Assembly (NCBI GenBank): GCA_900315145.1
Contig: OMYE01000047.1
Span: forward strand, 1 to 39,937
Reading direction: 5' to 3'
Source: an uncultured Pseudomonadota bacterium
GTDB lineage: Bacteria > Pseudomonadota > Gammaproteobacteria > Enterobacterales > Succinivibrionaceae
DNA: 39,937 nucleotides
The position numbers were made by a program, and so were the translations under genes. Of this stretch, positions 1-7,681 are shown in pieces (the stretch's first letter is position 1; each line of letters opens with the position of its first letter). The notes under the pieces were generated by a model. The model did not search any database. It saw only the letters and a list, made by a program, of their open reading frames with translations, and was not told the DNA's origin.

Positions 1-96
1 CAGTTAGCAGAAGGTATCGAAAAAATTGGAGCAGAAATCATTGTTTTTAAGGACATTTCTGGTAGCAGAAATCCGGACAAACTAGCAAATCATTGA
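1..96 (+). CDS. 3' end of an unidentified gene, cut by the window edge
   Basis: The first 96 bases are open in frame 1 and end with TGA, giving a 31-residue C-terminal piece that begins QLAEGIEKIGAEIIVFKDIS and ends DKLANH. The composition is protein-like, but it is too short to assign to a family. A weak hairpin (AAAGC/GCTTT, 118-132) follows the stop. The gene body lies upstream of the window. Confidence 0.5.
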   Translation, partial: QLAEGIEKIGAEIIVFKDISGSRNPDKLANH

Positions 97-928
97 CAAT
101 GAGCAAAGAAAGAAACAAAAGCACTGAGCTTTAGGCATTAATTTAAAGACCACTCCTGACTAAAGGATGGTATTTTCACCAGAATAAATATTCCTGAACA
201 GCAAGTATTGACTCCATAATTACATTTTTAGAAAAAATTGCGCTATATGCTCATGCTAAGAGTTTTCGGTATCTTTACCTACATGAATCAGCCAAAGGCC
301 TCTATGACAAAAATTCGATATTAATGGTTCGCAGATGGTATTTGTTCTCATTTCAATGACAATGAATAACATATAAAGAGAAAGAGAATAAAAGCGAAAG
401 ATACTACATAAGAAATAGTATACGCAGTGAAATATTGTTACATTTTCCAAAAGACTAATGAAAGAAGCTGTCATTAAAGATATAAGAAACTTGTTGAATC
501 ATGGTGATAGAATGATTAATTTTAGTAAATCAAGTGATTATTTTCATGATTAATTGCTAGTTTAACACTGGGTAAAATTAGGATATTTTTTCATTTTCTC
601 TTATTTTTCAATACTTTTGTTGTTATTGTTCTATTAATATTTACCATTTTTTCTTATTTAATTTCTTATTTAATATTGAATAAATACTACCTTTTAAATT
701 TAAATAAGAGCACATTATTTTAAATTTAATTAATTCCTTATTTAAATTTAAATTATTTTATTTTGAATAATAGATTATAAGATATTTATATTTGATTTTC
801 TTATTTAAAATATCACTAATTTTCTTATTTAAAATAAAGTAAATTTAAAATGATTAATAATAGCTATTTTTATTTTTAATATATAAGAAAATTTCATTTT
901 TACCCCTTTTCCCAGGAGGTGGTTTTTG
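97..928. other. AT-rich gap without a credible gene; TTATTTAA motif array at 645-860
   Basis: I see no supported gene here; the short open frames lack ribosome sites and look random. From about 645 to 860 the DNA is extremely AT-rich and repeats a motif close to TTCTTATTTAAAAT. Direct copies begin near 651, 663, 734, 798 and 821, an inverted copy (TTTAAATAAG) lies at 699-708, and TTTAAATTTAAA-type palindromes lie between them. Some copies are 12 or 24 bases apart. A similar motif recurs at 2278-2350, on the other side of the 204-residue gene. Confidence 0.5.
645..860. repeat. Cluster of TTATTTAA-type motifs
   Basis: At least five direct copies and one inverted copy of CTTATTTAA(A/T) fall within about 200 bp, mixed with TTTAAATTTAAA palindromes. 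The arrangement is reminiscent of an operator array or iteron-like binding region. AT-rich drift alone could produce some of this; the shared cytosine and the 12/24-base spacing of some copies argue that it is not all chance. Confidence 0.45.
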
Positions 929-981
929 TGTAATTTATACTGTAATATATATGTAATTATTAGTGTAAATTACACTGTAAG
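929..981. repeat. Five TGTAA direct repeats with 11-12 bp period, containing a palindrome
   Basis: TGTAA (TGTAAT, TGTAAA or TGTAAG when the next base is included) occurs at 929, 941, 952, 964 and 976, so the period is 12, 11, 12 and 12 bases, close to one helical turn. Within it 962-976 is a 15-base palindrome, AGTGTAA-A-TTACACT. This looks like a binding site for a DNA-binding protein on one face of the helix. It adjoins the AT-rich motif cluster and the remnant frame at 970-1317. Confidence 0.4.
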
Positions 982-1317
982 TATTTTTATATCACTTTTC
1001 TCTGATACCTGTAGTATGACCTTATATTCACGTCTATCTTCTTCATTCTTAGTTATGCGAATCTTTACTCCCCTACTTTCCTACATTAGCTTAAAACACA
1101 AAATTATCCGGTTTATTCATTCAGGAACGTCCATCACTTCTTCCGTATTTTTCCATACTCCATTCATTACTCTCTCTTTCAGTTTATTTCTTTCACCTCC
1201 CCGCCCCCGTATAGTTACTACCAGACATACCTTGTCCATGTGCAGTACGCTGCACATAACAGCTCCACCATTAAACAATAAGATATCCAAACGACGGATT
1301 GGGGGATAAAGGGACAA
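970..1317 (-). pseudogene. Stop-interrupted remnant of an unknown gene
   Basis: One minus-strand frame reads protein-like on both sides of two stops. It begins at a TTG near 1317 and passes VTIRGRGGERNKLKERV and NGVWKNTEEVMDVPE to a TGA. After a TAG a little further on it continues ESRGVKIRITKNEEDRREY and KVILQVSEKSDIKILTV to TAA at 970-972. The charged, helical composition on either side of the stops suggests a broken gene rather than noise, but no family is recognisable. A plus-strand frame over the same bases (926-1309) is Ser- and Phe-rich and looks like the shadow. Confidence 0.3.
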
Positions 1318-1632
1318 GGGATATGAATATATACTGGGAACAACGGATGATATAGGAGGAGCAATCAGCTTATGTACAACAACTCAAAAATCAAGGAAAA
1401 GGGATATGTCTCGTTCAGAGGCTGCAGTGCTGAAAAATAAAGGATATAATTGAGAAGGACAAAGCTTCTAATGAGAGGTCGTACGCCTCATAACAAGGCA
1501 TACTTTACGGCCGAATCAGAACAAAAAAAAATAATGGAAGCCGCAACTTAAAATAGGCAGGAACACGATTACATCGCTAAAAACCAAAAAAAAGCCCCAA
1601 GACAACACACCATCTCGGGGACAAAGACTAGC
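1318..1632. other. Short gap with one possible mini-ORF and the terminator of the 204-residue gene
   Basis: A TAGGAGGAG ribosome site at 1353-1361 precedes an ATG at 1372, which opens only a 22-codon frame (MYNNSKIKEKGYVSFRGCSA, then Glu-Lys-stop). It could be a leader peptide or a remnant. An imperfect palindrome (GAGG-T-CGTACG-C-CTC) lies near 1474-1490. Otherwise nothing is seen. Confidence 0.35.
1584..1620 (-). terminator. Rho-independent terminator of the 204-residue gene
   Basis: On the minus strand CCCCGAGA and TCTTGGGG pair (8 bp, one G-T) around a 10-base loop, followed by C and a run of eight T. It sits 13 bases beyond the stop codon at 1633. Confidence 0.8.
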
Positions 1633-2247
1633 CTAAGCTATATTGAGAGTTTTAATCAGTGATTCATTTAATGCAGAAATCTTTATCAGATAATCGTATG
1701 AAAGCCTTATACAGCTGCATGTGTGAAGGTTTACCTCACGATTAAGCTTATCCATACCTATTAACAGAGGAGAATTGCTAATCTGCATTAAATAACAAGT
1801 ATTCGTTAACTTATCGTTTTCAACTACAACGAAATCCCCTTCACTGGACCTACCACCAGCCCGAGTGTAATTAGGGACAGCTATCACTACTTCACCTATT
1901 TCCGGAGCTCTTCCACGACCACAGCTCTTAAAGAGATGGTCTACAGGATTAAGCTTCTTATGGAATCTGCGTGTAGCCACAGCGTTGTAAGCAAGCAAGC
2001 ATTTTTCATCATCAGAGAAGGGAAAATCAGAAAAACTTTCGCGAAACTCTTTAAAACACGCTATGTCGTCTCTTGTGAATCCGCATTCACCAGGAAAATC
2101 GTCGCAAAGGTTACTTCTGCTCAATAAGGTCGGGCCATTATACACACCGTTAGTTGTAATAACTGTAATGCATAAGCGGTCCATGTTGGCATTATACTGC
2201 CACTTAAACCGTTCCCATTCATTATGAATAACCAGACCCTGCGACAT
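1633..2247 (-). CDS. Hypothetical protein, 204 residues, unrecognised
   Basis: I do not recognise this protein. It is soluble-looking, with no signal peptide or membrane segment, and has seven cysteines (for example Cys26, Cys48 and Cys55). The first half is acidic and aromatic (NEWERFKWQYNANMD). The central segment RAPEIGEVVIAVPNYTRAGG looks beta-rich and the C-terminal third mixes strands and helices. It has its own terminator and stands alone between AT-rich motif clusters; its upstream region (2248-2363) carries three TTATTTAA-type motifs like those at 645-860. The start is the first ATG after the upstream AT block; no strong ribosome site is visible. It may be a lineage-specific or mobile-element gene. 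Confidence 0.6.
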   Translation of the reverse strand: MSQGLVIHNEWERFKWQYNANMDRLCITVITTNGVYNGPTLLSRSNLCDDFPGECGFTRDDIACFKEFRESFSDFPFSDDEKCLLAYNAVATRRFHKKLNPVDHLFKSCGRGRAPEIGEVVIAVPNYTRAGGRSSEGDFVVVENDKLTNTCYLMQISNSPLLIGMDKLNREVNLHTCSCIRLSYDYLIKISALNESLIKTLNIA

Positions 2248-2277
2248 TTATATATCCCGTTGAATAAATTAAATTAT

Positions 2278-2350
2278 TTATCTCTTATTTAATTTGAGTT
2301 TAAACTTTATTTAATTTTAAATCAACAGAAAAATATTTATTTAATTTAAA
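2278..2350. promoter_or_regulatory. TTATTTAATTTAAA-type motifs upstream of the 204-residue gene
   Basis: Three related motifs (CTTATTTAATTT, TTTATTTAATTTTAAAT, TTTATTTAATTTAAA) lie within about 70 bp immediately upstream of the minus-strand start at 2247. They match the cluster at 645-860 and could be operators, or simply part of an AT-rich promoter. Confidence 0.35.
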
Positions 2351-2363
2351 AAACCTCAAAATA

Positions 2364-3389
2364 TTATAAGTAGTTCACGATATTTTTAATTAAAGCAGGA
2401 CCTTTGTAAATAAAACCGGTATAAATCTGAACTAATGATGCTCCGTTTTTAATTTTCTCGGCAGCTGCCATTGGAGAATCTATTCCCCCGACACCGATGA
2501 TAGGAATTCTTCCCTGAATGTGCTGATTAATCTTTGCCAGCACCTCGGTACTCTTTTTGAATTCCGGTTTACCACTCAACCCCCCTGCTTCAGTTACATG
2601 CGGCATATTGGCAATCATATCGCGATCTAAAGTGGTATTGGTAGCAACTATCCCGTCTACTTCGTTTTCCAGGAAGATATTGCAGATATTGGCAATTTCC
2701 TCATCACTTAAATCAGGAGCAATCTTTATGGCGATAGGAACATATTTATTACGTGACTGCGCCAGTTCCTTCTGTTTTTTCTTCAAAGCCTGTACCAGTT
2801 CAACAAGAGCGTCGCCTAACTGCAGGGTGCGAAGATTAGGAGTATTAGGAGATGAAATATTCACGGTAACATATGAGGCATAGTCATATACCTTTTCCAG
2901 ACAGTACAAATAGTCGGAAACGCTGTCCTCTATCGGAGTAACCTTATTCTTACCGATATTTACACCGAGAATCCCCTTATAACGTGATTTCTTAATGTTT
3001 TCCACGAGATTATCCACGCCGAGATTATTAAACCCCATACGATTGATAATACCTTCAGCAGGTTTTACTCTGAAAAGTCTAGGCTTGTCATTTCCAGGCT
3101 GAGGCTTCGGAGTAACAGTTCCTACTTCAATGAAACCGAATCCAAGAGCTGCAAAAGCATCAATAGCCTCACCATCCTTATCAAGACCGGCAGCAAGACC
3201 GACCGGATTAGGAAATTCAAGTCCCATTACTTTACGAGGTCTTGATTCAACCTGCTGGGAAATCATTCTGGTAAACAGAGGTACAGAGCCGGCAAATCGC
3301 ATCATATTCATGGTTAACACATGGGCTTTTTCCGGATCCATGGTAAACAGGCAAGGTCTTACCAACGGCTCATAAAGTGAATAAAGCAT
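2364..3389 (-). CDS. pyrD: Dihydroorotate dehydrogenase, class 2 (quinone-linked)
   Basis: Oxidises dihydroorotate to orotate in pyrimidine synthesis, passing electrons to quinone at the inner membrane. At 341 residues it is close to the enterobacterial enzyme and reads along its whole length like PyrD. The N-terminal helix of class 2 enzymes is present (residues 1-40, with MDPEKAH). FMN-barrel motifs are AAGLDKDG near 66-73, [18 protein letters not shown] near 90-107, [10 protein letters not shown] near 115-124, the active-site-serine loop NISSPNTP near 177-184, NTTLDR near 251, and the phosphate-binding IIGVGGID near 297-304. The start ATG has AGGAACCAGGAAA just upstream. It is a single gene with its own intergenic promoter region, which contains the palindrome TGACAGTTCTGTCA. 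Confidence 0.97.
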   Translation of the reverse strand: MLYSLYEPLVRPCLFTMDPEKAHVLTMNMMRFAGSVPLFTRMISQQVESRPRKVMGLEFPNPVGLAAGLDKDGEAIDAFAALGFGFIEVGTVTPKPQPGNDKPRLFRVKPAEGIINRMGFNNLGVDNLVENIKKSRYKGILGVNIGKNKVTPIEDSVSDYLYCLEKVYDYASYVTVNISSPNTPNLRTLQLGDALVELVQALKKKQKELAQSRNKYVPIAIKIAPDLSDEEIANICNIFLENEVDGIVATNTTLDRDMIANMPHVTEAGGLSGKPEFKKSTEVLAKINQHIQGRIPIIGVGGIDSPMAAAEKIKNGASLVQIYTGFIYKGPALIKNIVNYL

Positions 3390-3805
3390 AGTTTCCTGGT
3401 TCCTATTAGAGGTTTAACAATAATTAATAGAATATCTGACAGTTCTGTCATTGTTAAGATAAACTCAACCGGTGTATCGTATTCGTTCAATCCGGATTTT
3501 TTTTGCCGGAATGACACCAAAATAACATTCTCAAACGCCAGAATCTGATAACCGCCCTATTTTATCACTTATGTGCTTTTTTATCTCTTAAAATCAACCT
3601 TTGACCGTATGTATTCTCATATACCCACTCCTGGCCATAACCGGCCTCCCCGTTCTGATTGTTCTTTCTCTGAAACAAACTCCACCGGCAGGAATCCATA
3701 ACTCTGGAGAGATGTCAGAAGTCAAAAAAAGAGGAATTACCTCAGCAATTCCCCTTCTTTACATAACATCAGCGGAACAGAACACCGCTCCTGATGATTC
3801 GTAAA
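3390..3805. other. pyrD promoter region and pepN terminator
   Basis: A perfect 14-base palindrome (TGACAG-TT-CTGTCA, 3436-3449) lies about 50 bases upstream of pyrD and may be an operator or a short hairpin. The rest is AT-rich. The open frame at 3601-3804 has no ribosome site and looks spurious. Confidence 0.45.
3724..3760 (-). terminator. Terminator downstream of pepN
   Basis: On the minus strand GGGGAATT and AATTCCTC pair around an 8-base loop and a run of seven T follows. It lies about 50 bases past the pepN stop. Confidence 0.65.
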
Positions 3806-6466
3806 CTATGAGCTTTGTTTTAAAGCCTTGTCAATTATCTCAAAAATGGAATCACTCAGTTTAGGCAGCTTCAGCAGTCTGTTGAAGCACTGGGTAATCA
3901 TTGACTTACGCTTATTATCCAGTCTGTTAAGATTAAGCATCGGTGTCATGATTCTTGCTGCTACATGAGGATTGGTTTCGTTTAACTTTTCAACGATTTC
4001 TGTCATAAATTCATAACCGCTGCCGTCAATACAGTTAAAGCATTCCGGATTAGCTGCGGCAAAGGCCCCTATCAAGGCTCTTACCCTGTTCGGATTAGCC
4101 AGATCAAAACACTTATGCTGCATCAGTTCCTTGACTCTGCTGAGAGTTTCAGGGAACGGAGCAGTAGCCACGGCACGGAAATAATTATCGAAAACCAGAG
4201 GATTATGCTGCCACTTATTTTCAAAATCACTGAGAATATCATTTTCCACTGCCAGATTTTCACCTACGGCAGTATTCATGGCAATCAGAACATCAGTCAT
4301 ATTGTCTGCATTCTGATAGTATTCCATAACAATTTCACCTGCTTTAGCGGCTTCACCGCGCATTACCAGTCCCTTAACATAGAACCTTAAAGCAGTTCTG
4401 GTCAAATCTCTTGAACCAATCTGTTCCTCCGTGCATTCATACTTTATGCCTGCGCTCTGACGCTTAAGCAGTTCGGCATAAAGCTTCTGGAAAACAGCCT
4501 GCCATATGTCAAACAATGAATCACTGAGAGTCTTGATCAGCTCCTTTCGGGCTGCGACTATTGCATCAATATCAATTACGTTAAAGAGCTCCATTAAGGT
4601 GCCAACCGGAGGAATACGCAGAATGTAGGCCATAAATCTGTTATCAAGACCTGACTCTTCAAGAATATATCTGAAACTCTGAATAACCAGCTCAGAATGC
4701 CCGAAAGGCAGCTTTCTCTGTGCATTCACAGTATTCAGAACCACATAGCTGTTAATGACGTTCTGCAATGACTCGTAACGCACCAGCGGATCCTCGGCAT
4801 ACTTTATTAAAGTCAGAAGCTCACCTTCTCCATACGGATATTCAACCTTTACCGGCGCACTGAAATTCTGCAGCAGAGCCGGTACCGGCTTTTCCGGTAC
4901 ATTTTCAAATACCAGAACATTATGCTCCTCGGCAAGGATCTGTACCGGAGAAACCTCAACCCCGTTCCGGACCAGCGGAATCTTTCTGCCGTCCATGGTA
5001 TATAAAGCCATACTCATAGGAATGACAAAAGGTTTCTTGGTAACCTGTCCCGGTGTTGGCGGAGTTGTCTGATTAAAAGTAAATACCGCAGTCTTTTTCT
5101 CACTGTCATAGCTCATGGAGCCGGAAACCTTAGGTGTACCGGCCTGACTGTACCAGTTTCTGAACTGAGTAAGGTCAATACCAGAGGCATCCTCCATTGC
5201 TGACACGAAATCCTCGCAGGTTACCGCACAGCCGTCATGACGTTTGAAGTAGAGCTTCATACCCTTCTGGAAGTTATCCTCACCGAGAATAGTATGAATC
5301 ATTCTGATTACTTCAGCCCCCTTATCATAAACGGTTACTGAATAGAAGTTATTCATCTCCATTACATAGTCAGGACGTATCGGATGAGCCATAGGACCTG
5401 CATCCTCGGTAAACTGAGCACCTTTAATGACGTTCACCGCCTTGATACGTTCGATGGCACGACAGCATAAATCACTGGAGAACTCCTGATCCCTGAATAC
5501 GGTAAGACCTTCCTTCAGGCTCAGCTGGAACCAGTCACGGCAGGTAACCCTGTCCCCTGTCCAGTTATGGAAATACTCGTGACCGATAACAGACAGCACA
5601 TTTTCGAAATCTGTATCGGTGGCTGAAGCCTCGTCAACCAGCACGTACTTGGAATTGAATATATTAAGGCTCTTGTTTTCCATGGCTCCGGCATTGAAGA
5701 AATCCACCGCAACCACATTAAATCTATTTAAGTCATACTCCAGATCAAAACGTTTTTCGTCCCAGGCCATGGATTTCAGAATTGATTCGATAGCCACCTC
5801 ACCGCAGTGAGCCTGTCCCTTGTCAACATAGAGATAAACATCCACATGCTTGCCGCTTTTGGTAATAAATTCACGGCGGAGTTCATCAAAATCACCGGCT
5901 ACCAGTGCGAAGAGATATGAAGGCTTCGGGAAAGGATCCACCCAGGTAACAGTCCGTTTACCGTTTGCGACAACATCCTTCTCCAGATTACCATTGGAAA
6001 GCATATACGGATAGGCATCCTGAGGAGCGATAATATTGGTAGTGTATCTAGCCAGCACATCAGGACGGTCAATAAAGTAGGTTATTCTTCTGAAACCTTC
6101 CGGTTCATTTTGGGTACAGAACTTACCGTCTGATACATAAAGTCCCATTAATGCAGAATTTTCCTTAGGGTTGATTCTGGTCTTAACGGTTAAAGTAAAT
6201 TCATCCGGAACACAGGCTATGGTAAGAGAGCTGTCATCTTCGACAAAGTCACAGTTCTTTCCATTAATTTTTACATCAAGAAGAGTCAGGGAGTCGCCGT
6301 CCAGCACCAGAGGGAGTTCCTTGTTGTCACAGAGTCTTTTTACTCTGCTTACGGCTGTTACCACGGTCGCAGTAAGATCAAGTTCAAATGTAAGCTCAAC
6401 ATCTGTGATGGTAAAATTCGGTTCCAGATAGTCAAGTCTGCGTTTCTCGTGACGGATAATCGCCAT
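3806..6466 (-). CDS. pepN: Aminopeptidase N (M1 family zinc metallopeptidase)
   Basis: Cytosolic aminopeptidase that trims N-terminal residues from peptides during protein turnover. The 886 residues match the usual PepN length. The exopeptidase motif GAMEN is at 260-264, the zinc site HEYFH at 296-300 is followed by NWTGDRVTCRDWF, and the third zinc ligand is Glu319 in LKEGLTVFRDQEF. The N-terminal domain is beta-rich (QNEPEGFRRITYF near 119-131, used in substrate binding). A DUF3458-like Ig domain and a helical C-terminal domain follow. A strong ribosome site (GGGAGG) precedes the ATG. It is a single gene with its own terminator. One small departure is GDRVT where GNRVT is commoner. Confidence 0.97.
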   Translation of the reverse strand: MAIIRHEKRRLDYLEPNFTITDVELTFELDLTATVVTAVSRVKRLCDNKELPLVLDGDSLTLLDVKINGKNCDFVEDDSSLTIACVPDEFTLTVKTRINPKENSALMGLYVSDGKFCTQNEPEGFRRITYFIDRPDVLARYTTNIIAPQDAYPYMLSNGNLEKDVVANGKRTVTWVDPFPKPSYLFALVAGDFDELRREFITKSGKHVDVYLYVDKGQAHCGEVAIESILKSMAWDEKRFDLEYDLNRFNVVAVDFFNAGAMENKSLNIFNSKYVLVDEASATDTDFENVLSVIGHEYFHNWTGDRVTCRDWFQLSLKEGLTVFRDQEFSSDLCCRAIERIKAVNVIKGAQFTEDAGPMAHPIRPDYVMEMNNFYSVTVYDKGAEVIRMIHTILGEDNFQKGMKLYFKRHDGCAVTCEDFVSAMEDASGIDLTQFRNWYSQAGTPKVSGSMSYDSEKKTAVFTFNQTTPPTPGQVTKKPFVIPMSMALYTMDGRKIPLVRNGVEVSPVQILAEEHNVLVFENVPEKPVPALLQNFSAPVKVEYPYGEGELLTLIKYAEDPLVRYESLQNVINSYVVLNTVNAQRKLPFGHSELVIQSFRYILEESGLDNRFMAYILRIPPVGTLMELFNVIDIDAIVAARKELIKTLSDSLFDIWQAVFQKLYAELLKRQSAGIKYECTEEQIGSRDLTRTALRFYVKGLVMRGEAAKAGEIVMEYYQNADNMTDVLIAMNTAVGENLAVENDILSDFENKWQHNPLVFDNYFRAVATAPFPETLSRVKELMQHKCFDLANPNRVRALIGAFAAANPECFNCIDGSGYEFMTEIVEKLNETNPHVAARIMTPMLNLNRLDNKRKSMITQCFNRLLKLPKLSDSIFEIIDKALKQSS

Positions 6467-7681
6467 ATTACCTCCCTTTTTTTTCAGATTCTTCTTTTTC
6501 CTTTATGCCTGTTCATAGTCGCAGGTTTAAAGACTGTACGACCATAAAAATTTTATTTGTTTTTTTGTCTGTGACATGTCAGCAAATGTTAATTTTCAGC
6601 TCCACAGTATAGATTATTTACGTTCATATTGCACTGTAAAAATTGTCACTTACGAAGAATCAATTTTTCCCCAAAATACCCTAGCACTCCGTAAAAATAT
6701 TGAGATTACCGATTATCGTAAGCTTTAACATATATCAGGCATTTTTTTTATACATCAAAAATTACTATTTATTTTTTATAAAAAAAATCAAAACATCATT
6801 TTATAACCACTTTTCGATGATACTGATGACTTTATCTTTATTTTTATGTCTTTCTGAAAGCTGCTGATAATCTGCGGTATTTTTTTAATATAGAAAAAAA
6901 CATATTTATATCATACTTTAATAAAATTAAGAATAAACATATGCATGATAAATGACTCAGATAATAACAATATTGAATATTTTTATTTATAGTAATTCTC
7001 AGGATAACAATTTCTTTTTTTATATAGAGCATCGTCTTAAAACAATATATGTAATTCTAAAAAAGAAAATCACATTATTCAGGATTTCCCATATTACAGA
7101 ATCACGAATACAGCTTATGACAGATAAAAATGTCGGTTTAGAATAATACCTGCGGAAGGAAGACAGCAGAAGCCGAAAAAGAATCTGTTAAAGAAAACAG
7201 CAGTCAATGTTCTTTAAAAACGCAGAAAAAATCATCAGCTGCACATTTCTTCTGAGAAATGTATCATTTTTAACCAATCTATCTAATGGAGATATCGAAA
7301 TTAATGAATTAAAACTAAAGGGATTATCAGGACTGTAGTGGAATAAACTTTAGGATTGAGTTGGATAGAGATTGGCACGGAATGTGCCACGGATTTATTC
7401 TTAAGGACCTAAGACACATTCCACGAACTCTTTTTTTCAGCGAAGTCTACTGAGGTAGCTTCATACCTATTAATGAAAAATCAGTTAAAAAGAAACCTAA
7501 ACACCCAATACGTGTTTAGCATTTACATTCTAGCAAAACAGTCTCTTTAGTCAAGTCTTGGTTCAGTTATTTAATAGCTGTAATAATTTTATTTGAAGTA
7601 TCTCTTATAAAACAACGTAAAAAAATCCTAATTTCGGATAGCCCCAAAAATCTGAATTCTGATAATCAATAAAAAACTGTT
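6467..7681. other. 1.2-kb gap between pepN and the reverse transcriptase: AT-rich, with gene debris and hairpins
   Basis: 6480-6950 is very AT-rich with homopolymer runs and no gene. Protein-like scraps occur on the plus strand. A frame opening after TAG near 7140 encodes a charged tail ending SQCSLKTQKKSSAAHFF. An ATG at 7207 opens a 43-residue frame to 7338 (MFFKNAEKIISCTFLL and on) without a clear ribosome site. From about 7350 to 7520 there are several hairpins. This looks like the debris of one or more genes plus a structured RNA or terminator, and it lies downstream of the RT gene. Confidence 0.45.
7369..7440 (+). terminator. Terminator-like inverted repeat followed by T7
   Basis: GGAATGTG and CACATTCC form an 8-bp inverted repeat with a long loop, followed a few bases later by TTTTTTT. 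A nested hairpin GGCAC/GTGCC overlaps the left arm. No intact plus-strand gene lies upstream, so this may end the decayed frame at 7207-7338 or an RNA. Confidence 0.35.

Noticed and set aside
926-1309. Plus-strand 127-codon frame preceded by AGGAGGTGG
   Set aside because: It starts with TTG, is Ser/Phe/Thr-rich and lies opposite a frame with better coding character. The purine-rich motif alone is not enough.
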